Origin: JAPULR01 sp963665075
Lineage (GTDB): Bacteria; Chloroflexota; Dehalococcoidia; Lucifugimonadales; GCA-2712585
Reading direction: 5' to 3'
DNA: 64,000 nt
Assembly: GCA_963665075.1 (NCBI GenBank)
Contig: OY762063.1
Location: 2,542,001-2,606,000 of the forward strand
Shown here in pieces: positions 32,808 to 41,318 of this stretch. Positions within the stretch are counted from its first letter, which is position 1. Every line of letters starts with the position of its first letter. The notes beneath the pieces are model-generated. The model was not told the DNA's origin. It saw only the letters and a list, made by a program, of their open reading frames with translations, and made no database searches. The position numbers and the translations under genes were made by a program.

Positions 32808-35189
32808 TTACGGGTCTCTGGGGCGGTAGTTGTAGAATTTAGAGTCCCACCACTCTTCATCGATGTGGCGGTAGAGGATGTAGTCGAGGGCGTCCTTCCA
32901 GGTGGAGCGACGGGGAGCCATGTTGGCGGCGAACTTGGCGTCCCGCCACAATTCCTGGAAGATGTTCTCCTCCTTGCGCCGCTCCCCGGGCCGGCGGTAC
33001 ACCTCCGGGAACCAGAGGAGTTCGTTGTAGGAGCCTTCCCGCTTGTAGTCGGTGAGATGGGTGTGGAACTTGTACCCGTTCTCGTCGAGAAGCAGCAAGC
33101 CCGCCGCGGAAGGCGGGGCCGTTATGTCCTGGCAGCCTGGCTTGCTTCCGTAACACCGGTACTTGACGAACTCGTCGCTTCGCACGTACCAGTTGAGGGG
33201 ATACCAGAGTTCGTAGTCCACGTGTAGCTGCGCTTCCGGGTCTTGCAGATAAGGCTGGTCGCGGAGATCGTTGGCCACCTGGCGAAGCTCCGCGCTTGCG
33301 CCCGCGTACACAATCATTTCCACGGTTTCGTCGTCGTTTACCCAACCGGCGCGGAGGGCGACGAAGGCGGTGAATCCAAGCAGCAGGACGGCGACGCCGA
33401 GGCCGCCGAGGGCGAGACCCTTTCGGACGCCCAGCTTGTCCAGAATGGCGCTGAATATCAGGACAAGGGCCACCACTACGCCCAGGCTCACCCATCCGGC
33501 GAGGGTATTGACGCCTTCCGCGTCCAATAATCTCAGCGACAGATTTACGAGGGCCGCCAGCAGCAGGGGCCCGACGAGGATGACCGCGCCGTTCATGCTG
33601 GGAACGAGCCTTCGCCACGGCAGGCGTTCCAGGGCTTCGCCCAGGAACTTGGCTGACAGGATGATGAATGGCACCGTGATGTTGACCAGCAGCCAGGGCA
33701 TCTTTTCGCTGGCGACGGTGTAGGCTCCGAAGGTGACTACGGCCCAGAATACGAGGAAGAGGGATAGGGGGCTTCGCTTTCTCAGGTAGTAGATGATGGC
33801 GACAACGCCCACCAACAGGGGGAGGAATTCGTACACGGAGCCGATGAGCAGGTAGTAGTACCAGGGCTGGTTGCCGCGGGCCACTTCCTGCTGGGCGAGC
33901 CAGTAGCCCAGGCCCTGCCAGACGCCGGTGAAGGCGCCGCCGAAGCGGGAGCACACCGATTCGACGGTGTCGTTGAGGGCCGCGGGACATTCGGTGAAGG
34001 GGCGACCGAATGCGCCGAAGACGGCGGTGTAGAAGAAAAGCCAGACGGTGTAGAAGATGCCGGCGCAGAGGAGCCAAACCCGCCACCTCCACATAAGCCC
34101 GATAGCCACCGATACAGCGGACACCAGGAATAGCGCGACGCCGGCGATGAGGTAGTTCCTGGCGATTTCCAGTTCGGTCATCGACATGGCGGCGTAGAGC
34201 AGGGCGAAGGCGGCCACTGTGAAGAAGAAGGCCAGCGCCCATCTGACGCTGTAGCGGGCGAGATAGAGGGAGGCGAGGGCGAGGACGGCTATCAGGCCGC
34301 GGATGACGTGGTGGAAGAATCCGAGATCGGCGAAGACGCCAAGGTTGACGAAGGGTTCGCCCCAGAGGGGCAGGCCGGTGGGATTCGAGGTGTCGCCGCC
34401 GGAATAGGCAAGAACCAGACTCTCGCCGAACAATCCCTGGAAGGCAGAAACCAAGGCGGTCCATTGGGGGAGGGTCAGGGTTATCAGGAGAAGCAGGAAC
34501 ACACCCGGGCGGGTGAGGCTCGACAGGCTGAACCGGGACATGGCGCCGGATCGCAAGTCGTTTACGGCGAGTACAAACAGGAAGAGGCCGAAGATTGCGA
34601 CGATGATGTAGGCGGTCTCCTTGGAGGCGAAGGCCAGCGCGAGGACCGCCGAGGCCATGTAAAGATAGCGGTTCTTGCCTTCCTGGATGTATCGCCACAT
34701 GAGGATGACCAGGCCCAGAGCGAAAACGGCCATGTAGATGTCGTTGCGGGAGTAGCGGCTGAAGTAGAAGAGGGCGGGAGAGAAGGCCAGCATGATGGCC
34801 GCTATAAGCGCCCCGGCGCGACCGATGTAGTCGCGGAAGAAGAAGGGAAGTCCCACCAGGATTACGCCGAAAATGACGTAGGTGATGCGGACGGTGTAGT
34901 CGCTGTCCCAGAAAATGGCGAACACGGCGGAATTGAGGAAGAATTGCAGGGGGCCGTGAATCCAAGGCTCGTGGCGATAGCCGTCGCCGACGAAAAGCTG
35001 CCAGCTGTAGTAGGCGTGAAGGCCCTCGTCGTAGTGGATGGGGCGTCCTCCCAAGTCCCAGAGTCGCAGGGCCAGGGCCAGAAGCATGACGGCGCCAAAG
35101 GCGGCCATATAGGGAGAAATTCCTATCTTCTCCAGAGGTTCCAGGACTCGTCGGGTGCGGCGAATAAGGGAATCGGCAGCGGTATTCAT
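32808..35189 (-). CDS. Agl23-like membrane glycosyltransferase (GT39-type, TIGR03663)
   Basis: A 793-aa polytopic protein. The first periplasmic loop holds the acidic GT39-type catalytic motif (PIHYDEGLHAYYSW near residue 50). About 12 or more transmembrane segments follow, with a soluble C-terminal domain from about residue 630. The TIGR03663 family is called flippase-associated Agl23 and is thought to transfer sugars from lipid carriers. Its start overlaps the stop of the DUF2298 gene (TGATG). These two genes are paired in Chloroflexota and haloarchaea. Confidence 0.88.
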   Translation of the reverse strand: MNTAADSLIRRTRRVLEPLEKIGISPYMAAFGAVMLLALALRLWDLGGRPIHYDEGLHAYYSWQLFVGDGYRHEPWIHGPLQFFLNSAVFAIFWDSDYTVRITYVIFGVILVGLPFFFRDYIGRAGALIAAIMLAFSPALFYFSRYSRNDIYMAVFALGLVILMWRYIQEGKNRYLYMASAVLALAFASKETAYIIVAIFGLFLFVLAVNDLRSGAMSRFSLSSLTRPGVFLLLLITLTLPQWTALVSAFQGLFGESLVLAYSGGDTSNPTGLPLWGEPFVNLGVFADLGFFHHVIRGLIAVLALASLYLARYSVRWALAFFFTVAAFALLYAAMSMTELEIARNYLIAGVALFLVSAVSVAIGLMWRWRVWLLCAGIFYTVWLFFYTAVFGAFGRPFTECPAALNDTVESVCSRFGGAFTGVWQGLGYWLAQQEVARGNQPWYYYLLIGSVYEFLPLLVGVVAIIYYLRKRSPLSLFLVFWAVVTFGAYTVASEKMPWLLVNITVPFIILSAKFLGEALERLPWRRLVPSMNGAVILVGPLLLAALVNLSLRLLDAEGVNTLAGWVSLGVVVALVLIFSAILDKLGVRKGLALGGLGVAVLLLGFTAFVALRAGWVNDDETVEMIVYAGASAELRQVANDLRDQPYLQDPEAQLHVDYELWYPLNWYVRSDEFVKYRCYGSKPGCQDITAPPSAAGLLLLDENGYKFHTHLTDYKREGSYNELLWFPEVYRRPGERRKEENIFQELWRDAKFAANMAPRRSTWKDALDYILYRHIDEEWWDSKFYNYRPRDP

Positions 35190-37528
35190 CAGGATTCAGA
35201 CTTCCTCTCGAATACAACTACGTCGCCGCTTCTGAAATATACCTGCATGGATTGCAGAAACTTCTCCTCGTCAATCGGGCCGTATTTGGCCCGTTCTCTG
35301 GCCCCAAGGTATACGTAGCGAACGTCGTATTTGTCAAGGAGGGCCGCGAGTTCCGTGGGATTGTTTGACTGATAGATGGCGGTCACGTCTTCTTCGCGTC
35401 CGGCAAGGGGCAAGTGGGAGCCACGCCATTGGGCCTCGTGTCCCGGCCAGTTCAGGATGGAAGGCAGGCCCGTGCTGGAGGCGACGCGTCCGAATTCCGA
35501 GTATGACGAGCCTACGGCCTCGACCAGGACGCCTCCGGGGGCGTGGTCGCGGAGTTGAAGGATGGCTTCGTATTCGTCCGGGGCGCTTTTCTTGATGAAG
35601 GCCAATCCGTCCAACGTAGGGGGATCGTCAGAGGCTTGGATTCTGTCCAACGCTGCTCCCACGGGATAGTAGAGGGAACATAAGACGAGAACCGAAATCA
35701 GTCCAACCCATGCGTAGTCTGCGACTTTCAGGGCGGGGAATTTCGGCAGCGGCTGGGAGAACCAGTAGTAGACGCCAAAGGCGGAGGCGACTGCGAGCAG
35801 CAGCCAGGACTGGTAGTAGAGTTTGAAGACGGTGTTCATCCGCAGTGGGAAGAAATCTTCCACGTAGAAAAGCTCTGCGCCCATGAGGAGATAGAATCCG
35901 AGGGCGGCGAGGGTCAGGGTGAAAACCAGGGGCGTCGGGCCGGTTCGGGCGCGAGCAAGGGTGCTGTAGACGGCGAGGCCGATGACGGCCAAAATGGGAA
36001 GCAGCTTTGCCAGACGGGAGCCGACAAGGGTCAGGGCAGAATAGAGGCCGTTGTCGAAGGTCTCCAGGGGTAGGACTATCACCGCCCATATCAGAAACGG
36101 AAGCGCCGTTATTGCCAGGGTGAGGGAGACGAAAGAGTCTGTCCTTCGTCCGGTTGAAGGCAGGCTTGAAAGCTGCCGGATTAGCACGGCGGCGGCAATG
36201 GCGAGGAACAGCCCCCAGATGAGCAGGAAGTGGAGGGGGCGGGTGCTCACCTCCCGGAGGGGCACGATGCCGGCGGCCTGGCTCTCCAGGTTGAGGTAGA
36301 AGGGCAGGAAGAGGACCACGGCAGCGGCAAGAATCGCAAGTCCGACGATTGCGACGCCGAGCGTGGCTGAACCAAGTCCGGCGTCTGTATGGCGCAGTCC
36401 TGTCAAGAGAAGTATGGCGAGAAAAAGCGTACTGAGGGTGGGGATGTCCCAGGTGTTGATGAATCCCAGCGCGCCTACGGATAGGGCGATGGTCGCGCAC
36501 TCCCACGGATTTCGACGAAGCCAACCCAAACCGGGCGGCGTCTTGGATAGAAGCACGTTCAACAGCAATCCCAACGCTAGAGCGATGAAGGGCAGGGCCA
36601 TCACGTGGGCGTGGAGGTCGCCCAGAAGGAAGCTGAAGAAGGGGAACTCGGTGATGGTGTAGTCCAGGCTTCTGCCGTTCACCACGGTGTCGATGACGCG
36701 GGTGTCGCGCCACCACCAGTTGAACTGGTCGGGGAAGAATCCGCCGCCTCCGATGGCTCTGAGGTCTTTTATGCCAATCCAGTCCCAGAAGGCGTATCCG
36801 CCCCAGCCTCTCGTCTGGAAGAAGTGGAGGATGCCCACCAAGTTGCTGATTATGCCGACGAAGACCGGCCCGGCCAGGGAGAACAAACCCGCCTTGAGAC
36901 GGGAGGCTACGGTCAAGCGGATCAGGTTGTACATCAGCCCGTAGACGGCGACGGATGCCAAGGCGGAGATGAGGGCTATAGCCAGGTTGTAGGATACGTT
37001 GGATGGAAGGCCGGAAAGCTTCGTCAAGCCGCTCATGACCAGGTGGCCGAAGTGGTAGTAGTTGACGGGGTGGCCTGCCAGCCAGAAGTCCTCCGGCGGG
37101 TAGCCGGTTGCGCCAAGCAGGGCGTTGAGGAATCCGAAGTCCATAGGCTTTTCGGTGTGGTTGATGGCCGGAACCTGGGCTGCGATAAGCGTCCATCCGA
37201 TGAGAACGGCGAGGAATACGGCTTCTGCGGCGAGCAGATGCCAGCGTTCGCGCTTCACGAATTCCCATAAGTCGCGCCGCTTTCGCCACGCAATCCAACC
37301 TGAGACGACTGCAAGGGCCAAGACCAAGGCCCAGACGGTAATTTGGGAATGGGGGGCCAATCCCACCAGTCCGACCAGCCAAAGGGCGTAGCTGATCAGG
37401 AGGATGCCCAGGACTTTGCTTAGGGTTGCGCCCCTATCGGGCAGACGCTTGAAGAGGGCGTAGGCAAGTGGGAAGGCGATTAAGCCGACAAGCTCCACCA
37501 CCAGGAGCCAAATCAGGAAACTACTCAC
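35189..37528 (-). CDS. DUF2298 polytopic membrane protein
   Basis: A 779-aa protein with many transmembrane helices. The DUF2298 signature is visible: GYPPEDFWLAGHPVNYYHFG near residue 145, LGDLHAHVMALPF near residue 300 and a C-terminal soluble part (YEAILQLRDHAPGGVLVEAV) like that of oligosaccharyltransferase-type GT-C enzymes. Function is not established; a GT-C glycosyltransferase is likely. The start is GTG 37528 with AGGATG upstream. It is first of the glycan cluster running to 30276. Confidence 0.9.
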   Translation of the reverse strand: MSSFLIWLLVVELVGLIAFPLAYALFKRLPDRGATLSKVLGILLISYALWLVGLVGLAPHSQITVWALVLALAVVSGWIAWRKRRDLWEFVKRERWHLLAAEAVFLAVLIGWTLIAAQVPAINHTEKPMDFGFLNALLGATGYPPEDFWLAGHPVNYYHFGHLVMSGLTKLSGLPSNVSYNLAIALISALASVAVYGLMYNLIRLTVASRLKAGLFSLAGPVFVGIISNLVGILHFFQTRGWGGYAFWDWIGIKDLRAIGGGGFFPDQFNWWWRDTRVIDTVVNGRSLDYTITEFPFFSFLLGDLHAHVMALPFIALALGLLLNVLLSKTPPGLGWLRRNPWECATIALSVGALGFINTWDIPTLSTLFLAILLLTGLRHTDAGLGSATLGVAIVGLAILAAAVVLFLPFYLNLESQAAGIVPLREVSTRPLHFLLIWGLFLAIAAAVLIRQLSSLPSTGRRTDSFVSLTLAITALPFLIWAVIVLPLETFDNGLYSALTLVGSRLAKLLPILAVIGLAVYSTLARARTGPTPLVFTLTLAALGFYLLMGAELFYVEDFFPLRMNTVFKLYYQSWLLLAVASAFGVYYWFSQPLPKFPALKVADYAWVGLISVLVLCSLYYPVGAALDRIQASDDPPTLDGLAFIKKSAPDEYEAILQLRDHAPGGVLVEAVGSSYSEFGRVASSTGLPSILNWPGHEAQWRGSHLPLAGREEDVTAIYQSNNPTELAALLDKYDVRYVYLGARERAKYGPIDEEKFLQSMQVYFRSGDVVVFERKSES

Positions 37529-37559
37529 AGGTCATCCTATCAGGAGCCACATGGGGAAT

Positions 37560-38516
37560 CTAGTCGGCGGGGGCCAGCAAAGCCTCCACGAACTCCCTGG
37601 GGTTGAAGGGGGCCATGTCGTCCACGCTCTCGCCGGTGCCGATGTAGTGGATGGGAAGACCCAACTCCCGGCTTATGGCCAGGACGATGCCGCCGCGAGC
37701 GGAGCCGTCGAGCTTGGCGAGGAAGACGCCGGTGCAGCCGAGGGCGTCGGTGAATGCCCGCGCCTGGCTTAAGCCGTTGTGTCCGGTGGTGGCGTCTAGG
37801 GCCAGCAGCACTTCGTGGGGTGCGGAAGGCTCCAGCCTGCGGATGACGGAGTGGATCTTCTTCGCCTCGGCCATGAGATTGGTCTTGGTGTGGAGACGGC
37901 CCGCGGTGTCGATTATGAGGGTGTCGGCGCCTCGCGCTCGCGCCGCCTGGAAGGAATCGTAGGCGACGGCGCCCGGGTCCGCGCCCTGGGAGTGGGCCAC
38001 GACGTCGACGCCCACGCGTTCGCCCCAGATTTGAAGCTGGTCGATGGCGGCGGCGCGGAAGGTGTCGGCGGCGGCCAGGAGTACCTGGCGTCCTTCCTGC
38101 TTGTAGGCGTGGGCCAGCTTGGCGATGCTGGTGGTCTTGCCCACGCCGTTCACGCCTACGACGAGGATGACGTGGGGTGGCTTTGGGGAGGACGTTGGCT
38201 GATTGTTTGCGCCTTCGCTAGTGGCGTTCAGTAGGGCGACGAGTTCTTCCTTGAGGGCGGCGAAGACCTGTTCCGGCTCCTGGAGGGAATCTCTGCGGGT
38301 ACGCCCTCTCAGGTCTTCGACAAGGTCAAGGGAGGTTTCTACGCCAACGTCACCTGAGATGAGAAGCTCCTCCAATTCCTCCCATAGGCTATCGTCCAGG
38401 CGGGAACGCTGAAAAACGTCGCGGATGCGCCCGAACAAACCGCGGCGGCTGCGTTTGACCGCCGATTCGGTCTTTGCCCTGGTTTCGCTGTCTTTCCTGC
38501 GTAGGAACTTGAGCAT
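37560..38516 (-). CDS. ftsY: Signal recognition particle receptor FtsY
   Basis: SRP-type GTPase (318 aa) that docks SRP-ribosome complexes at the membrane. It has a short N-terminal A region, then the N domain (SRLDDSLWEELEELLISGDVG) and G domain: GVNGVGKTTSIAKLA (G1), ADTFRAAAIDQL, DTAGRLHTKTNL (G3), AKLDGSARGG (G4) and GTGESVDDMAPF. The ATG at 38516 is chosen because TGA of rnc overlaps it (TGATG); GTG 38519 is possible. Third gene of the selenoprotein > rnc > ftsY operon. Confidence 0.95.
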   Translation of the reverse strand: MLKFLRRKDSETRAKTESAVKRSRRGLFGRIRDVFQRSRLDDSLWEELEELLISGDVGVETSLDLVEDLRGRTRRDSLQEPEQVFAALKEELVALLNATSEGANNQPTSSPKPPHVILVVGVNGVGKTTSIAKLAHAYKQEGRQVLLAAADTFRAAAIDQLQIWGERVGVDVVAHSQGADPGAVAYDSFQAARARGADTLIIDTAGRLHTKTNLMAEAKKIHSVIRRLEPSAPHEVLLALDATTGHNGLSQARAFTDALGCTGVFLAKLDGSARGGIVLAISRELGLPIHYIGTGESVDDMAPFNPREFVEALLAPAD

Positions 38517-39235
38517 CACCCTTGTTCCTGGCCGGGAGCTTCTGAGGCGGCGAGGGACGTCAGAGCTTCTTGCGCCGCCTTGCGCTCTGCGTCAACCTTC
38601 CTACGGGCTACGCCGACGCCGGCGACGCGGTCTTCCAATAGAACCTCTACGGTGAAGGTGCGCCTGTGGTCAGGGCCACGTTTGTCTACCACGCGGTACT
38701 GAGGCAGCGGTTCGTGGCGGGCCTGGACCACTTCCTGAAGGTGGGACTTGGGGTCGAGAGGGGCGTGGCCCCTTTGCTCGGCTCGTTCAATCTCATGGGA
38801 TAGCAGCTTCAGTATCAGATTCTTTGCGGCGTCGGGGCCTTGGTCGAGGTAAGTCGCGCCGATTAGGGCTTCCACCCCCGCCGCCAAGTTGGAGCTGCGT
38901 CGGCGACCACCGATGGCCTCTTCTCCACGGCCCATGAAGAGTTGGTCGCCCAGGTGGATGGACTCGCCAACGGCGGCGATGGTGCGCTCCTGGACGAGAT
39001 GGGCGCGGAGTTTGGTCAGTTCGCCTTCGTGAAGAGTGGGAAAGCGGCGAAAGAGTTCCGACGCGGTTACGTACCCCAAAACGGCGTCGCCCAGAAATTC
39101 CAGACGTTGGTAGGATGCCCTGCCGGTTTCGGGATATTCGTTCAGGAATGAGGGGTGGGTGAGGGCTTCGACGAGCAAAGCGGGGCTGTCGAAAGACAGC
39201 CCCAACCTCTCTACTGCCCACTCTGCTTCGGACAA
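38516..39235 (-). CDS. rnc: Ribonuclease III
   Basis: Double-strand RNA endonuclease, 239 aa from TTG 39235 (GAGGG upstream), 14 bases after the selenoprotein stop; the longer open frame overlaps that gene. The RNase III domain carries signature QRLEFLGDAVLGY and the later metal-binding AAGVEALIGATYLD. The dsRNA-binding domain is at about 155-230 (DPKSHLQEVVQ, AGVGVARRKVDAERKAAQEAL). The rnc-ftsY pairing is common in bacteria. Confidence 0.94.
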   Translation of the reverse strand: MSEAEWAVERLGLSFDSPALLVEALTHPSFLNEYPETGRASYQRLEFLGDAVLGYVTASELFRRFPTLHEGELTKLRAHLVQERTIAAVGESIHLGDQLFMGRGEEAIGGRRRSSNLAAGVEALIGATYLDQGPDAAKNLILKLLSHEIERAEQRGHAPLDPKSHLQEVVQARHEPLPQYRVVDKRGPDHRRTFTVEVLLEDRVAGVGVARRKVDAERKAAQEALTSLAASEAPGQEQG

Positions 39236-39249
39236 CCCGCCCTCTGCGG

Positions 39250-39885
39250 CTACGCCGCGGGGGTGACTCCCGCCGGCCAGGGCGGCTGCGGGCGCTTGAT
39301 CTCGCCGATGTTGACCCACTGGGACATCATCTTCACGAGGCTGTCGTACATCTCGCCCGCCTCGTCCTTTGACGGGTAGAACATCTTGAGAAACACGGAG
39401 CCGCCGTTGTCGAAGGCGAAGGTCGGCACGCCAAAGGCGCCGAACTTCTGGGTGGCTTCCGTGTGGCTCTCGCCAATGGTGGCGAGGATGGAGGGGTCTT
39501 TCATGTCCTCCTGAAGACGGCCCACGTCCAGCCCCGCGTCGCCGGCGATGCTCATCAACACGTCCGGGTCGTCCAGATTCTTCCTGTCCACGTGGCGGGC
39601 CTTGAGCAGGCCGTCATGGAAGGCGTCGTAGAGGCTGTCGCCCTGGCGCATGGCGGCGATGCCGGCGACGTGGGCCAGCATTCCCCGAACCTTCTCCTCG
39701 GCGGGGCGCTCCCACGCCTTCCAGTCCGGCCCTTCCTTGCTGTTGGCCTGGGCCAGAGCAAAGGGACGCCATCTGATGTTAAGCCTTTCGCCCTTGTCTT
39801 CTTCGACTCTTCGCAACCAGACCGTTGCGTTGTAGACGAAGGGTCAAGTGTAGTCGTAGAAAACCGTCATTTCTTCATTTGCCAT
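39250..39885 (-). CDS. DsbA/FrnE-like selenoprotein (in-frame UGA, UPFV motif)
   Basis: Translated from ATG 39885 through TGA 39844-39846 as Sec, this is 211 aa: MANEEMTVFYDYT-U-PFVYNATVWL, then an all-helical insert (about 55-150) and the cis-Pro loop FGAFGVPTFAF near residue 170. In DsbA-like proteins the U position holds the first Cys of CPxC; here the second Cys is Val, so the site is a lone selenol. An AAAGGAGGG site and a TTGACT-17-TAGAAT promoter serve this upstream start, and a SECIS-like hairpin follows the UGA. ORFs starting after the TGA lack the first strand and active site. The likely role is thiol-disulfide or glutathione/mycothiol-type chemistry; substrate unknown. Confidence 0.9.
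39812..39846 (-). promoter_or_regulatory. Putative bacterial SECIS element for the DsbA-like gene
   Basis: After UGA 39846-39844, CGCAAC (39829-39824) pairs perfectly with GUUGCG (39817-39812) around loop GGUCUG. The apical loop begins 20 bases after the UGA. It starts with GG and contains GGUCU, the loop known from E. coli fdhF. CUU/AAG can form a lower stem. Confidence 0.87.
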
Positions 39886-39904
39886 AACGCCCTCCTTTGG
39901 TGAA

Positions 39905-39933
39905 ATTCTAGCCAGCGAGAGGCGGAAAGTCAA
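39905..39933 (-). promoter_or_regulatory. Sigma-70 promoter of the selenoprotein-rnc-ftsY operon
   Basis: On the minus strand: TTGACT (39933-39928), 17-base spacer, TAGAAT (39910-39905). The predicted transcription start is about 13-15 bases before the ATG at 39885, so the leader is short and carries the ribosome-binding site. Confidence 0.8.
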
Positions 39934-39969
39934 AGAATCTTGCGTGAAACAAGGCGTTTAGTCGCTCCG

Positions 39970-39978
39970 TGATATAAT
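39970..39978 (+). promoter_or_regulatory. Extended -10 promoter for the CCA-adding enzyme gene
   Basis: TGATATAAT is an extended -10 box (TG-n-TATAAT) with GC following. The predicted start is near 39985, only a few bases from ATG 39988, which suggests a nearly leaderless mRNA. No Shine-Dalgarno sequence is visible. Confidence 0.6.
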
Positions 39979-39987
39979 GCGGTGGCG

Positions 39988-41247
39988 ATGAAAACTTCGT
40001 CCATTTCAGTCTTGACCAATAGTCCGGTTGACGAATTTCAGCGTTCACTGAATGCGGATGCCGCGCGTCTATTGGAAGCGACTTTGTCGGAAGCCGAACA
40101 ACGGGACGCCTCCTTGTATCTGGTGGGCGGGCCGGTGCGGGACCTGATGCTGCATCGGCGGTCGTGGGATCTGGACCTGGTGACGGAGGGCGACGTGGAG
40201 GCTTTGGCAACGGGGGTTGCCGAGGCTGTTGGGTCGAAGGCGGCGCTCCATCGGCGGTTCGGAACGGCTACGGTAAAATTTGAGGGGGCGCGGTTGGACC
40301 TGGCGACGGCGCGTAGGGAGACCTATGCCCGTCCGGGCGCGTTGCCGACGGTGATGTCGGGAACGATTGAGGAGGATCTTGGACGGCGGGATTTCACCAT
40401 CAATGCGATGGCGTTGGGGCTTTCGGGGCGTCACAACGGGCAGCTATTAGACCCCAGCGGCGGGTTGGATGACCTGACCAAGGGCGTGGTGAGGGTCCTG
40501 CATCAGCGGAGCTTTGTTGACGACGCAACGCGCATCTTCAGGGCGGTTCGCTACGAGCAAAGATTGGGGTTTCGGCTGGAATCGGAAACGCGACGGCGAC
40601 TTCTGGACGCTTTGGACGATGGGATGTTGGCGACGGTGAGCGCGGACAGGCTGCGCCATGAGATTGAGCTGATTCTGGCTGAAGATGTGCCGGTTCGCAC
40701 CTTGCTGCGGGCTGGGGAGTTGGGCGTGTTGCACAGTCTTTACACACCTTTGAAAGAGGCGGAGTGGATTCGTGCTTTTGATGAGGAAGCTGAGTCGCTC
40801 ACATTGGTTGCGGCTTTGGCGTATATGATGAGTACGGAGGGGGCACAGGCATTCGTCGCGCGGTTGAATATGCCGTCGGCATGGGCCGGAGCGGTGATGG
40901 GCATGACGCGGTTGGCGTCCGACGTGCCAAAGCTAAAAACCTCCGACCTGCCGCCTTCGATGCTGTATCGCACGTTGGAAGGCCGCCCGATGGCGAGCAT
41001 CGACGCGCTAGCCCGACTGACACCGAAGGCTGTTTTGCGGGAGAGGCTGATCGATTATTCGGAGAATCTTCGGTTTGTGCAACCCATTCTGCGTGGCGGC
41101 GATTTAATCGCATTGGGAGCGACTCAAGGGCCTGTGGTGGGGGAGATTCTACGTCGCATTCGGGATGCACGTCTGGACGGGGAGGCGAGGACGGTGGAGG
41201 AGGAACGAGCGTTGGCCTTGCGTTATTTGGCGGATTTGCGGGCTTGA
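39988..41247 (+). CDS. tRNA nucleotidyltransferase / poly(A) polymerase family protein
   Basis: A 419-aa class II nucleotidyltransferase. The catalytic motifs are YLVGGPVRDLMLHR and WDLDLVTEGD (DxD), followed by FGTATVKFEGARLDLATAR, RRDFTINAMALGLSG and a C-terminal helical RNA-binding region. It repairs or adds the tRNA CCA end, or adds A tails; the two cannot be separated here. Both tRNAs in this window encode CCA. ATG 39988 is preferred over GTG 39982 because of the promoter position. It is divergent from the selenoprotein operon. Confidence 0.9.
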   Translation: MKTSSISVLTNSPVDEFQRSLNADAARLLEATLSEAEQRDASLYLVGGPVRDLMLHRRSWDLDLVTEGDVEALATGVAEAVGSKAALHRRFGTATVKFEGARLDLATARRETYARPGALPTVMSGTIEEDLGRRDFTINAMALGLSGRHNGQLLDPSGGLDDLTKGVVRVLHQRSFVDDATRIFRAVRYEQRLGFRLESETRRRLLDALDDGMLATVSADRLRHEIELILAEDVPVRTLLRAGELGVLHSLYTPLKEAEWIRAFDEEAESLTLVAALAYMMSTEGAQAFVARLNMPSAWAGAVMGMTRLASDVPKLKTSDLPPSMLYRTLEGRPMASIDALARLTPKAVLRERLIDYSENLRFVQPILRGGDLIALGATQGPVVGEILRRIRDARLDGEARTVEEERALALRYLADLRA

Positions 41248-41318
41248 AGCTGGTGGTAGAAGGGAGTGGGCGGGTCGGATTCATGGAAGTTTCAAACCAT
41301 TCGGGGGGACGAGAAAGA

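Noticed and set aside
39250..39816. Stand-alone 188-aa DsbA-like ORF starting after the TGA
   Set aside because: It lacks the first beta strand and the active site, and has no ribosome-binding site. Promoter and Shine-Dalgarno sequence belong to ATG 39885.
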